From G965222505 sp965222505 (lineage in GTDB: Bacteria; Bacteroidota; Rhodothermia; Rhodothermales; DATKEJ01): a DNA stretch of 64,000 nucleotides. Below are positions 27,868 to 36,951 of this stretch, piece by piece. Where the stretch lies: NCBI GenBank assembly GCA_965222505.1, contig OZ244956.1, positions 4,650,001 through 4,714,000 of the forward strand, read 5' to 3'. Numbering within the stretch: the first letter of the stretch is position 1; each line of letters starts with the position of its first letter. Both the position numbers and the translations under genes were made by a program. The notes under the pieces were generated by a model that was given only the letters and a program-made list of their open reading frames with translations, was not told where the DNA came from and made no database searches.

Positions 27868-28982
27868 TGCCGTTGCCGTGTCCGCCCCATTTTTTTATCG
27901 TCGGCTTGCCGCGATCCGGTACGACGTTGCTGCAACGGTTGCTGGATACACACACCGAAGTAGCGGTATGTCCGGAGAGTGGGTTGTTTAAAACGCTATG
28001 GCGGTTGGGTGTCAAGCCGGATCGGATAGGAGGGTGGCGGTATACCTTTCTTATGGATCAGTTGTACCGTTATCTGTACCGGTTCAACGACCCGGCTGCG
28101 GCCGTTATCAAGGCGCATATGCAGGAGCACCTGCACTATGAAGGGTCGGTGCGCGCCTTATTTGCCGATCTGGGCCGTCGGTACTTCGCGGCAAAAGGGG
28201 AAGGGCTGATCCTGGGCGAAAAGACCCCACGGCATCTGCTCTACATGGATTACATTCATGCCCTGTTTCCGGAAGCCCGTTTCCTGGTATTGCTGCGCAA
28301 TCCGTTCGACACGGCCTGGTCCTGGCATAATGCACTGGTACAGCATAACGAGAAGCAGGGCTTATCCGATGCAGCGTTGATGCGTCTGGCTACCCTCATC
28401 AAGCGAGGGCTCCGGTGTTACAATGCAGACCATCGGGTGCTGTCGGCGCAGATCTGTCGGTTAACGTATGAGGAACTGGTGCAAGACCCGTCCGAGGTAC
28501 TCACCCGCATTTGTGCTTTCCTCGGGATTGCTTTTGAGCCAGCCATGCTGGACCACCACAAGGAACGCAGTCTTATCCATAATGGTGACCGGATCCTGCA
28601 TGAGGCCCTCAAGTACCTGGAACAGCCCGTGACCACGTCTCGGATCGGTGTGGGGGCGCAGGCCTGGCCTCCGGCTCACCGGGCGCTGCTGTATGCCTTC
28701 TGGGCACCGGAGCTAAGCCGGTTGCCCTACACGTTTGCACCGCCGGTGGGACCGCTTACCCTCCGCCATCGTCTCTTGCTCGGCTGGTACCGGCTCAAAT
28801 TCGCCCTGCGGGTAGACGCGTGGTTCGACCGATACGTCACGCTAAAATATTCGCTCAAGCTCTTCCTGTTACGGTTCATTACCCGACCGCCGTTGCTGGG
28901 GCTCCTTACCCGAAACATCCGATATACTGAAGCTCACTGGTCCGCATTGGAGGACGTGCAGGAACCGGCGGATCAGGCGTAA
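27864..28982 (+). CDS. Sulfotransferase family protein
   Basis: A 372-residue cytoplasmic enzyme. The PAPS 5'-phosphosulfate-binding loop is GLPRSGTTLLQRLLD (residues 14-28) and the 3'-phosphate region is RFLVLLRNPFDTAWSW. Such enzymes move sulfate from PAPS to a hydroxyl of a sugar or lipid. Its start overlaps the end of the propeller gene (ATGA), and a GT4 gene follows after 30 bases. Together with the second sulfotransferase at 31002-31832 it suggests a sulfated surface glycan. Acceptor unknown. Confidence 0.85.
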   Translation: MMPLPCPPHFFIVGLPRSGTTLLQRLLDTHTEVAVCPESGLFKTLWRLGVKPDRIGGWRYTFLMDQLYRYLYRFNDPAAAVIKAHMQEHLHYEGSVRALFADLGRRYFAAKGEGLILGEKTPRHLLYMDYIHALFPEARFLVLLRNPFDTAWSWHNALVQHNEKQGLSDAALMRLATLIKRGLRCYNADHRVLSAQICRLTYEELVQDPSEVLTRICAFLGIAFEPAMLDHHKERSLIHNGDRILHEALKYLEQPVTTSRIGVGAQAWPPAHRALLYAFWAPELSRLPYTFAPPVGPLTLRHRLLLGWYRLKFALRVDAWFDRYVTLKYSLKLFLLRFITRPPLLGLLTRNIRYTEAHWSALEDVQEPADQA

Positions 28983-29012
28983 CGGCGAAGCTGAAGGGAA
29001 TCACCCAAGCCA

Positions 29013-30149
29013 ATGCACATTGCCTTTGTATGTCACACGTATTCCCCCTGTGATACGCCCCGTGAGGTTCTGAAGGCCCACCATACGACGGTGGACTGGG
29101 CGAATGCGCTGGTGCAAGCCGGCCTGCAGGTGCGTGTGATCTATCGCTTTCATGCCGATGCGAAATTCGAGATGGACGGCGTGACCTACCATTTCCTGGG
29201 AGATCGGTTACCGGCACACCTTCGGAACTGGCATCTGGCCTACGGTTTCCACAAAAAGGTAGCCCGGTTGGTGCAGGCCGAGGGGATTGAGGTGATTCAT
29301 ACCCACAACCTGTTCGCTTACGGACCGCATTGGACCTTGCGTCGGTTTGTTCGGCACATCCCGATCCTGGTACAAGACCACAGTGGGGTTACGGTCCTCA
29401 AACGTCCCTGGCTGTATCGGTTGGGGCTCAGGCGCATGGACGCCTTTATGTTCGCTGCTGAGGGGCAGGAGCAGGTCTGGGTGGATCACTGTGTCATTCC
29501 GGTGGCGAAATGCGTCTTCGTGATGGAAAATGCCTCACCCTTTTCCCGGCAGGACCGAACGGCGGCACGGGCACAGACCGGCCTGTACGGGGATCCGGTG
29601 GTGTTGTGGGTGGGCAACCTCAACCCCAACAAGGCCCCGTTGATGGTCCTGACGGCCTTTGATCGGCTCTTGAAGCAAAAGCCGAACGCCAGGTTGTACA
29701 TGATCTACCGATTCGGCGAGATGGAAGCAGAGGTACGGGCGGCTATTGACCAACGTCCCCACCTAGAGACCGGCGTAACCCTGCTCGGGAAAATGGAAAG
29801 GGATCAGTTGGAGATGTATTACAACAGTGCCGATTACCTCATCGCAGCAAGCCATAAAGAAGGGGCAGGGTATGCTGTGATCGAAGCGATGTCTTGCGGG
29901 GTTATTCCCGTCTTGAGTGCGATTCCCTCGTTTCGTGCATTGACCCATGAGGGGGCTGTTGGAGCCTTGTTCGAGCCGGGTAACTCCGACATGCTTTTTG
30001 AACAGTTGATGGGCTGTATGCAGACGCCCATTGCAGAAGCCTCGGCACATGTACAGGCGCATTACCAGCGGCACTTTAGCTTTGAGGCACTGGCTGGGCA
30101 GGCGAAGCGTCTCTATCAGCGGTTAATTGACCGCACCATGCCGTTGTAG
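29013..30149 (+). CDS. Glycosyltransferase family 4 protein
   Basis: A 378-residue GT-B glycosyltransferase. The N-terminal domain opens MHIAFVCHTYSP and contains VIHTHN; the C-terminal domain has VLWVGNLNPNKAPLMVLTAF and the nucleotide-sugar region SHKEGAGYAVIEAMSCGVIPV with the conserved glutamates (KEGAGYAVIEA). Probably adds a sugar to a lipid-linked or surface glycan. Its 3' end overlaps by 27 bases the 3' end of the convergent SGNH pseudogene. Confidence 0.88.
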   Translation: MHIAFVCHTYSPCDTPREVLKAHHTTVDWANALVQAGLQVRVIYRFHADAKFEMDGVTYHFLGDRLPAHLRNWHLAYGFHKKVARLVQAEGIEVIHTHNLFAYGPHWTLRRFVRHIPILVQDHSGVTVLKRPWLYRLGLRRMDAFMFAAEGQEQVWVDHCVIPVAKCVFVMENASPFSRQDRTAARAQTGLYGDPVVLWVGNLNPNKAPLMVLTAFDRLLKQKPNARLYMIYRFGEMEAEVRAAIDQRPHLETGVTLLGKMERDQLEMYYNSADYLIAASHKEGAGYAVIEAMSCGVIPVLSAIPSFRALTHEGAVGALFEPGNSDMLFEQLMGCMQTPIAEASAHVQAHYQRHFSFEALAGQAKRLYQRLIDRTMPL

Positions 30150-30984
30150 CCATTGCCGCAGTGGGGCATGAATCAGTTCGGCAACTTTTCGGGCACCGAC
30201 GTTGGTGAAGTGTACATCGTCATAAAAGTACGCCGGGTCAGGGGAAAGGAACTGTGCGAGGTCGATGACGAGCAGGTCATTGGACGCGCCGACTTCCCTT
30301 GTGGTCTGGTTGTAGCGATCAAGCCCGGCACAGATGGGCGATAGGCAGTGCGGTGCCACGGGCTGCGTAATGAGGACCGGTGTGATGCCGTGCGTCAGGG
30401 TTTTCTGGACCAGAGCGTCCAGCCGCGCCCGGTATTCAGGTTGATATAGCGTATGCAGAGTGCGTCGTTCTGCCAGGGCTTCCGGGGACAGGGCGGTCCG
30501 TTCTGTGCCAAACCGGTTATATCGAGCCGGACGGCCTTGTAGGAGCGGTATAGGGTCAGGCCCAGCGCAAACACCTCGCTTTTTGAGGCCCAGTCCCGGA
30601 GTCGGTATTCTCGACTCGTTTGCAGGAAGGTATCCTGGGTGTTGTAGAGGCCCTGATACAGGTCGTTAATGCCTATCAGGTAGAGGATCATGTCTGGCTT
30701 GAGGGGGATCAGGTGTTCCGTCAGTAACAGGTCATGACCGAACGTAGAGCAGCCGTCGATGCCGGCATTGTTCACCCAGACGCGGTCAAAATCTTGTGTC
30801 AACAGGCTGTGCAGTACATGTGTTCGGCCCCCTCGCCGATGATGATTTCCCGTTGGTAATTTTTGAACAGCTTGATCTCGTCTCCCGCCACGCGCACCGG
30901 AAGCGGATTGAAGACCCGAAGGAGCCCCTCGGCCAGCAGCAGGCCAATCAGGCATCCGGCCCCGACGAGCAGGATGCGTCCCAT
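30123..30984 (-). pseudogene. SGNH/GDSL hydrolase gene broken by frameshifts and a deletion
   Basis: Three frames together make up one gene. Frame one: MGRILLVGAGCLIGLLLAEG (membrane anchor) to EIIIGEGAEH, ending at a stop near 30799. Frame two: LLTQDFDRVWVNNAGIDGCS, then ILYLIGINDLYQG, to about 30540. Frame three: from about 30530 to the stop at 30123 with FYDDVHFTNVGARKVAE, which carries the catalytic Asp-His block. The block containing the nucleophilic serine is not recognisable and the stretch before the VNNAG block is tens of residues shorter than expected. It is therefore likely inactive, unless the assembly is wrong here. Confidence 0.75.
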
Positions 30985-31001
30985 AAAGCCACGGATCTTG
31001 T

Positions 31002-31832
31002 TCAAGGGAATGTCGATGTTGATGAATCTGTAGCGGCGTATCCAAAATACCGTAGCACGTCCACATTGTCCGAAAAAACAGCTTCGATGGCCGTCTGTTG
31101 GCCCCCTGGAATACGGCCCCACTTGCCCTCATTTAAGTCCGTTATTGCAATGGGGAGTTTGGATGCATGACTGTTGGCGTTGAAGGAGCGCCGTACGTCG
31201 AGGGTGCCGAGGGGAGGGAGGAAGTCCAGCAGGGCGTGTTTGGCCTGTTCGGGGTCAGCGACGAGGTCTTCGTACCGAATCAGCCGGATGTGGGGGAGGG
31301 TTTCCAGGTTTTGTTTTTGGTGGTGCAGACACATCAGGCTGAACCGGGTGGCTTCTTCCGGGCCAATCTTGTTTCTGCGCATCAGGCTTTCGACGTGTGC
31401 ACGGGGATCTCGGGTCACACAGATAAAACGGGCCGGAGAAAAATGTTGTACGATGGCCTGTGTTCGGATCAGGTTGGGGGGGCTTTTATCCAACAAGAGG
31501 GGCTTGTGATGTGCCCAGTGGGCCGTCCAGATTTCCTTGATTTTTGGCCACGGGTAGGTATAGTCTGGCTCCCATCGTTTGCGGTAGTCAATCAGTGCAC
31601 GCACCTCGGGCAGGGCCTGTCCTTCACGGGTGCCGAAAATGTTGTTAGGGCTAACCGCCGGCGATGTACACAGGAGTTGATGCATCAGCGTCGAGCCGCA
31701 ATAGGGCGGACTCAGGACAAATACATACGTCGGCTCCACCGGCCGGGTAAACACCTTCTGTACGCGCCGTACCCCTCTCAAGGCGCGGCATTTGGCATCG
31801 AAAACCCCTACTTTCAACCGATAGAATCGCAC
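31002..31832 (-). CDS. Sulfotransferase family protein, GTG start
   Basis: A 276-residue protein. A variant PAPS loop SPPYCGSTLMHQLL lies at residues 41-54, followed by the 3'-phosphate strand FICVTRDPRAHVESLMRR and IRLIRYEDLVADPEQ. No ATG precedes the loop, so GTG at 31832 is the best start. Its start is only 20 bases from the divergent SGNH gene, and those bases contain an ACGTAGAACGTAGAC repeat, leaving little room for two promoters. It is followed 17 bases later by the broken SGNH gene. Confidence 0.8.
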   Translation of the reverse strand: MRFYRLKVGVFDAKCRALRGVRRVQKVFTRPVEPTYVFVLSPPYCGSTLMHQLLCTSPAVSPNNIFGTREGQALPEVRALIDYRKRWEPDYTYPWPKIKEIWTAHWAHHKPLLLDKSPPNLIRTQAIVQHFSPARFICVTRDPRAHVESLMRRNKIGPEEATRFSLMCLHHQKQNLETLPHIRLIRYEDLVADPEQAKHALLDFLPPLGTLDVRRSFNANSHASKLPIAITDLNEGKWGRIPGGQQTAIEAVFSDNVDVLRYFGYAATDSSTSTFP

Positions 31833-31852
31833 GTAGAACGTAGACCCGAAAA

Positions 31853-32753
31853 ATGAAAAAAGTCGGTAAATGGTTGATGTGGACGATAGCCCTGGTGCTT
31901 TTGTTGCTTCTGGTGCTTGAAGTCTCCTACCGCACCTACCTCTTGCCGTTCTACCAACCCGAACTGCGAACCTTCAACACCTCTGAGGCGCTGGCTCTTG
32001 CCGAAACCGGACCGGCCTTCCTGATGATGGGTGATTCCTTTACGGCGGGGTTTCATACCTACCCGAACCTGATGGCCCCGCATTTGCCCGAAATGCAAGT
32101 CGTCAATGCAGGCGTGGGGGGTATCGCTGGTACGCAAGGTGTACTGGGCAGCCGCCAATCATCTTCGGTCTCTGCCCTTTCTGAATTACCGGCTGGGTCA
32201 ATGGGTCGCCCGCTTGCGCACCCCAGAACCAGTTGGCCCTCGCACCTCACCATTGGAATCAACCTCGTTTGATCCCGCAACCTATACCATTAACGAGCGT
32301 CGGTACCTGGATGCCTTTCCATCACTCATTGGGGATCAGGTTTTGTTACAGGGGGCGTTCGGAACGGCTTTCAGTGGCTACATCGAACATTTGGTGTCCC
32401 TGCTGCGCCAATGCCGTCCAACCGAATGCCGGGCGTATGTGCTGGTGGTGCCCCACAAGGCACAGGTGACGCCACAGTACAAAGCGCAGATGGAAATTCT
32501 TGGTGCCCGGTTCACCAATGCCGGGCAACTACACGATGTAGACTATCCCTTTCTAAAAGGCATCCAGGCCGCACTAGAGGCGCATGGCTTGAATCACGTG
32601 AACCTCTCCTTGCCCCAAATGCAGACCGCGGAGCAGGCTGGTACCCCGGTTTTTGCCGCCAACGATTTACATCTGAATGCTGCCGGACAACAATTACTGG
32701 CAGATGTGGTGCTGCAACATCTTGCGGCTCAAGGAGATGCCGCTGCGCCGTAA
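31853..32753 (+). pseudogene. Second SGNH-type hydrolase gene with internal out-of-frame deletion
   Basis: The first frame gives a membrane anchor (MKKVGKWLMWTIALVLLLLL) and block I, FLMMGDSFTAGFHTYPNL, then VVNAGVGGI. Coding then jumps at about 32115-32130 to another frame that continues SLVRKVYWAAANHLRSLPFL through FAANDLHLNAAGQQLLAD, the catalytic Asp/His block, to the stop at 32753. About 40-60 residues normally found between the VNAG block and the helical region seem missing. The catalytic Ser, Asp and His remain encoded but in different frames. Overlaps the end of the convergent GT4 gene by 25 bases. Confidence 0.75.
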
Positions 32754-33787
32754 AGCGCCGTAAACGCATCCACGCTTTGGTTGACCGTATAAGGCAGTAC
32801 GGGCGTATGCAGGCGGGATTGATCCAGCAGGTTCAGGACCACATCGCACATTTCACCTGCTGATGCGCAAGACCACACCCGGTCCGAATCCCCCCGGAAC
32901 CCAACATCAAACGAAACCACATCCAGCCCGGCATACAGGGCCTCTAGAAATACATACCCTTGCGATTCGTATTCAGATGTATGCATGAACACCCGCGATC
33001 GAAACATCCAGCTCATCACTTCCGGGCGGGGCAGCAAGCCGGTAAGGGTCACACAATCCGCAAGGCCCAGATGTTGGATTTGGGCTTCGAGGGACTGCCG
33101 CATGGGCCCATCGCCAATCAACACCACCTGCAGATCCGGGCGGTGCTTTCGTAGGGCAGCAACCACATTCAGAAATAGATTGTATTGCTTGAGGGGAATG
33201 AGCGATCCCACGCCGAGGAGGTCTACGTCCCGTTCATCGGGGTGGGGAAGCGCGTCAAGCCGTTGCACATCCAGGCCTAAGGGAATCACGGCATCCACCG
33301 CAGGTCTGTCGTTTTGTTGAAAGGTCTCTGCGGCAAAGGTTGAGCCTGCGGTAAGGGTAAGTTCGTCCCACCGTATCCATTTGAAGTGCAAGCCGGGAAA
33401 CCGCACTTCTTGCCCGCCGATGGAGGCGATGTGCCGGATGCCATTCCGCCGGGCAATCCGTTGGCCTGCAAGGGTATGCAGCCCTAGCCAGAAGCTATGT
33501 ATGATGTCGATGGGTTGAGCCTGATGCAACTCGCCGATGTGCCGCAGCGCACTTCGCCAGATGCGGAGTTTATGGAGCCGTCCCTTGTTATGGCCGCCCA
33601 TGGCATGCACGTGTATGTGCCCAATCATATAATCGGCCGGTTCAGCCGGGTATTGTGAGGCAAAGACATGGACATCCCACGCAGGGAAGGCCGCGGCCAG
33701 TGCCCGGATGTACTGCTGCACGGCCGGTAGACAGGTGGTGTCATCGGTGTATGCAGGAAAACCCGGTACCAGAAATACGATACGCAT
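32729..33787 (-). CDS. Glycosyltransferase family 4 protein
   Basis: A 352-residue GT-B enzyme. N-terminal MRIVFLVPGFPAYTDDTTCL is followed by IDIIHSFWLG and HIASIGGQEVRF. The C-terminal domain contains DLLGVGSLIPLKQYNLFLNV, VVLIGDGPMRQSLEAQI and HTSEYESQGYVFLEALYAGL, the donor-binding E-x7-E region. It converges on the second SGNH gene (25-base overlap) and diverges from the polytopic membrane protein gene. Confidence 0.88.
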   Translation of the reverse strand: MRIVFLVPGFPAYTDDTTCLPAVQQYIRALAAAFPAWDVHVFASQYPAEPADYMIGHIHVHAMGGHNKGRLHKLRIWRSALRHIGELHQAQPIDIIHSFWLGLHTLAGQRIARRNGIRHIASIGGQEVRFPGLHFKWIRWDELTLTAGSTFAAETFQQNDRPAVDAVIPLGLDVQRLDALPHPDERDVDLLGVGSLIPLKQYNLFLNVVAALRKHRPDLQVVLIGDGPMRQSLEAQIQHLGLADCVTLTGLLPRPEVMSWMFRSRVFMHTSEYESQGYVFLEALYAGLDVVSFDVGFRGDSDRVWSCASAGEMCDVVLNLLDQSRLHTPVLPYTVNQSVDAFTALYGAAASP

Positions 33788-33841
33788 GTTGGCAATATCC
33801 CTCCTGGCCCCCTAAGTTCGCAAGCGCATGACGTAATCGCT

Positions 33842-35377
33842 ATGGCAGATCGCATCCCATCGTTCTTTCGGTTCCCCGCGCTGGTTCTGTTGGCCGCGGC
33901 CGGGGTGCTGTTTTTTGTGCAGCATGATGAGCCTGGTTTTTTACCGGGGCATCATGGGTTTGTCTCGTCCCACGGGCTGGCGATCGCGGGCCACTTCTCG
34001 CCCATGCATCAGGGGTTGATGTACAGCAGCCTGTGGCAAAATCCTGACGGCGTACACAGCTTCGAGGTGTACAGCCGGTTTCCCGTCGGGACCTTTGCCC
34101 TGATCCGGATGGTCATGTGGCCCTTTGCAGACGATATCGCCGCACAGGTTTACGTAGCGCGGAACCTGATGGGATTGTTTTTCATGGGTGCCCTCTGGTT
34201 TGCGTTTCTTTCGTTGCGGCGGCTGATCTCAAAGCCGTGGGTAGCTGCCTCGGCGGTGTTACTTGCCTATTCATCCTACTACGCCCTGTATTACAACGAT
34301 CTGGTGTTCAACGACGTTCCTACGCTGTTCGGGGTGATGTTGACGTTTCATGGGATGGTGATATACGCGCAAACCGGTCGGATGTGGCAACTGGCTTTGA
34401 AGGCGGCGCTGGGATTGCTGCTGGGCTGGCAGGTGTATGCGTTGCTCCTGCCGTACCTGCTGCTGGGGGGGATCAAACGGGCGCGGGAGACCCAGTCGTT
34501 GGTCAAAGGACTGCGCAGCCATTATGGCATGTTGGGGATATGGGCCTTGTTCTGGGGCGGGGTGTTGCTTGGCGTGAACCTGATTAATGAGTTCCGGGCC
34601 ACCGAGGTCCCCTTCCTGGAGCTGTCTACAGTGCAAGCCCTGAGCAACCGCCTGGGGTTCGGCGCACCTGAGGTGTTCGGCGAATACGTTGAGCAACTGG
34701 CCTGGGGGGCGTTTCTGAAGGAACAACTGTACCGCATCGGACAAGCGAGTATGCCATTTCTCCTGAGCCGAATGGTCACTGCGCAGGGGGTATACCTCGT
34801 GGTTGGGGGGTGTGCGCTTGGGGGGAGCCTGGCGTTGGCATGGCGTGGACCGCATAAGCGGTTGCTGTTGAGTCTTGCGGTGGTCGGCCTTTGCTGGGCA
34901 CTACCGCTTCGGCATTTTGTGGCGTTCCATGACTTTCAGAGCCTGTTCTACGTCGGCATTCCGCTGGTCTTGTATACGGGGGGAGGCTATTATCTTGCCC
35001 GGAAGGCCGGGGACTTGATGCCGGTTGTGACAATGGGGGCGCTTTTTATATTTACCTTTTCGGTCATCCAGATCAATCCCATGAAGGCGAGCCAGGCAGA
35101 TCAAGTGCTGGTACACGATTTCGAGCGGATCAAGGCCATCGTCGGGACGGGACAACGCGTGTATGTGGACGGCGAATTCCGGCGCATGGGTGGGGCGCGT
35201 CATGCACTCGGGTTTTACCTGGCCGGAAGCCGGTTTCAATTCACACCCGAACGGGCCACGTATATTCTATCTGAAGAGCCCGATGCCCTGCCGGGGCGGC
35301 GCACACCGGAAAACCGGCAGGTCTTTTTGTTTGATGCGGCATCCAAAGCAGCAGCCACCGAGCCCCAAATCCCATGA
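33842..35377 (+). CDS. Polytopic membrane protein, possibly GT-C type glycosyltransferase
   Basis: A 511-residue protein with roughly ten to twelve hydrophobic segments, the first at residues 10-26. An acidic pair in the first extracytoplasmic loop (HDEPGF) and a C-terminal soluble domain (RVYVDGEFRRMGG onward) recall GT39/GT83-like lipid-linked sugar transferases, but I cannot assign it firmly. It overlaps the FkbM methyltransferase gene by ATGA, so the two probably act in the same pathway. Confidence 0.6.
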   Translation: MADRIPSFFRFPALVLLAAAGVLFFVQHDEPGFLPGHHGFVSSHGLAIAGHFSPMHQGLMYSSLWQNPDGVHSFEVYSRFPVGTFALIRMVMWPFADDIAAQVYVARNLMGLFFMGALWFAFLSLRRLISKPWVAASAVLLAYSSYYALYYNDLVFNDVPTLFGVMLTFHGMVIYAQTGRMWQLALKAALGLLLGWQVYALLLPYLLLGGIKRARETQSLVKGLRSHYGMLGIWALFWGGVLLGVNLINEFRATEVPFLELSTVQALSNRLGFGAPEVFGEYVEQLAWGAFLKEQLYRIGQASMPFLLSRMVTAQGVYLVVGGCALGGSLALAWRGPHKRLLLSLAVVGLCWALPLRHFVAFHDFQSLFYVGIPLVLYTGGGYYLARKAGDLMPVVTMGALFIFTFSVIQINPMKASQADQVLVHDFERIKAIVGTGQRVYVDGEFRRMGGARHALGFYLAGSRFQFTPERATYILSEEPDALPGRRTPENRQVFLFDAASKAAATEPQIP

Positions 35378-36120
35378 AAAAAATCATCCAACGGTTGCTT
35401 GGGGCGTTCGGGTATCAGGTACGCCGAACCTATCCGATACGGGACGCCTTTACGGCCCAACAGGCCCTGATCCGCAAGCCTTCCCCTGTCATTATTGACG
35501 GGGGCGCGCATGTAGGGCATGTAACCGCGAAGTACCGCACGCTTTTCCCGAAGGCTTCGATCTATGCCTTTGAACCAAACCCAGAGGCGTTTGCACAACT
35601 GAATAACCGTGTAACCGGGGACCCACGTACCCAGGCGCACCCCCTGGCCCTTGCCGATAAGGAAGACACGGTGGTCTTGCATACCAATGTGTATCCGGAA
35701 ACAAATTCCTTATTGCCGTCCTATCCCAAGGGAAGCCCACACTGGGCCGATGGGAATCTCGATACGACGGATCAAATCAAGGTAAAGGCGACCTCACTGG
35801 ATGCCTTCTGTCAGGCTCATGAGATACCGGCCATCGACATCCTGAAGCTCGATGTTCAGGGGGCCGAGTACCTGGCCTTGCAGGGGGCAAAGGAGATGCT
35901 GGGTCAACAAACCATCGCCCTGATCTACCTGGAGATCATTCTGGCCCCGCTCTATCAAGGCCAACCCCGGTTGCTTGACTACCTCAAGCTGTTCGATACC
36001 TTCGGGTATACCCTTCTGGATTGGTACAACCCGGCCCGGACCGCCACCAAACTCATTCAGGCAGTTTATATCTTTATCAACAAGGCCCTGGCTGAACAAA
36101 GCGACCGCCTGTTGAACTGA
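35374..36120 (+). CDS. FkbM family SAM-dependent methyltransferase
   Basis: A 248-residue methyltransferase: motif I is VIIDGGAHVGHVTAKY and motif II IYAFEPNPEAFAQLNN; DILKLDVQGAEYLALQG is the FkbM DxxGxE signature. These enzymes typically O-methylate sugars or hydroxyl groups in glycans and natural products. It is coupled to the upstream membrane protein gene and converges, with a 1-base gap, on the methyltransferase at 36122-36946. Confidence 0.9.
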   Translation: MKKIIQRLLGAFGYQVRRTYPIRDAFTAQQALIRKPSPVIIDGGAHVGHVTAKYRTLFPKASIYAFEPNPEAFAQLNNRVTGDPRTQAHPLALADKEDTVVLHTNVYPETNSLLPSYPKGSPHWADGNLDTTDQIKVKATSLDAFCQAHEIPAIDILKLDVQGAEYLALQGAKEMLGQQTIALIYLEIILAPLYQGQPRLLDYLKLFDTFGYTLLDWYNPARTATKLIQAVYIFINKALAEQSDRLLN

Positions 36121-36121
36121 A

Positions 36122-36946
36122 TCAGGCGTGGATCGAAAAGAGGAGGCCTTCCATCAGCGGGACATCCGGGTTGAGGTGCTGATGGGTCTTACGGTGGGCC
36201 AACCGCTGTTTGAGTAAGCCGGGGCGAAGGTAACTGGTCAGGGTATGTAGGCGCGTAAAACGGAGTGATCGGCGCTCTGCACGAGTTAGAGGAAGCCGGG
36301 CCGGGGACGTTGGGGCAAGGGGTTGGACAAGGAACGAGTCTTCTCCAAAACCGGCCTGTGCAAGACGGGCCTTCAGCGGATCGGACCCTTTGAGGTCGGG
36401 AGTGGCCTGGAGGATGCCATAATGGTCAAGACAGGTCTGATTCCAGGCTTGGATGGCGGCATCGGAGGCGTCCGGGAGCCACAGGGTTTCATTGCCCAGG
36501 AACCGGCCGCCGGGTTTTAGGACGCGGTGGATTTCGTGGAGGCTGCGGTCCAGTGCCTCATCCGGTTGAAATGCCAATACTGATTCCCCATACACCGCAT
36601 CGAATTGGTTCGCTTCGAAGGGGAGGGTCTCAGTGAAACTGGCTTCGACCAACCGTACCTGCTGATCAAGTTTACAATACCGTAGCCGTTTTTTACACAT
36701 GGCAAGCATGACCGGGTGGGCGTCCACGCCGTACAGCGTAGCGCCGTATCGGCTGGAGACCAGCGCGAGGGTATGCCCGGCACCACACCCGATTTCCAGG
36801 ATGACCTCATCCGGCTTTGGGTCAAGCCACTTCAGGAGTTGATCGGTGGCAGGGCGGCCTCGGGCGTGCAGACTGGCCGCGCCGGTACGTGCGTAATAGG
36901 AAAAGACGGGCGCGTGGGCTGGTGGAGCGGGTTGCCTGTCGGTCAT
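36122..36946 (-). CDS. Class I SAM-dependent methyltransferase
   Basis: A 274-residue enzyme with SAM motif I VILEIGCGAGHTLAL and post-I LYGVDAHPVMLAMC. The motif FDAVYGESVLAFQPDEAL follows, and HEIHRVLKPGGRFLGNE is the typical final strand. The start at 36946 is used because it follows the radical SAM stop by 5 bases; a longer frame reads backwards through that gene and is spurious. Last gene of the radical SAM/methyltransferase operon. Confidence 0.85.
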   Translation of the reverse strand: MTDRQPAPPAHAPVFSYYARTGAASLHARGRPATDQLLKWLDPKPDEVILEIGCGAGHTLALVSSRYGATLYGVDAHPVMLAMCKKRLRYCKLDQQVRLVEASFTETLPFEANQFDAVYGESVLAFQPDEALDRSLHEIHRVLKPGGRFLGNETLWLPDASDAAIQAWNQTCLDHYGILQATPDLKGSDPLKARLAQAGFGEDSFLVQPLAPTSPARLPLTRAERRSLRFTRLHTLTSYLRPGLLKQRLAHRKTHQHLNPDVPLMEGLLFSIHA

Positions 36947-36951
36947 ACGGC

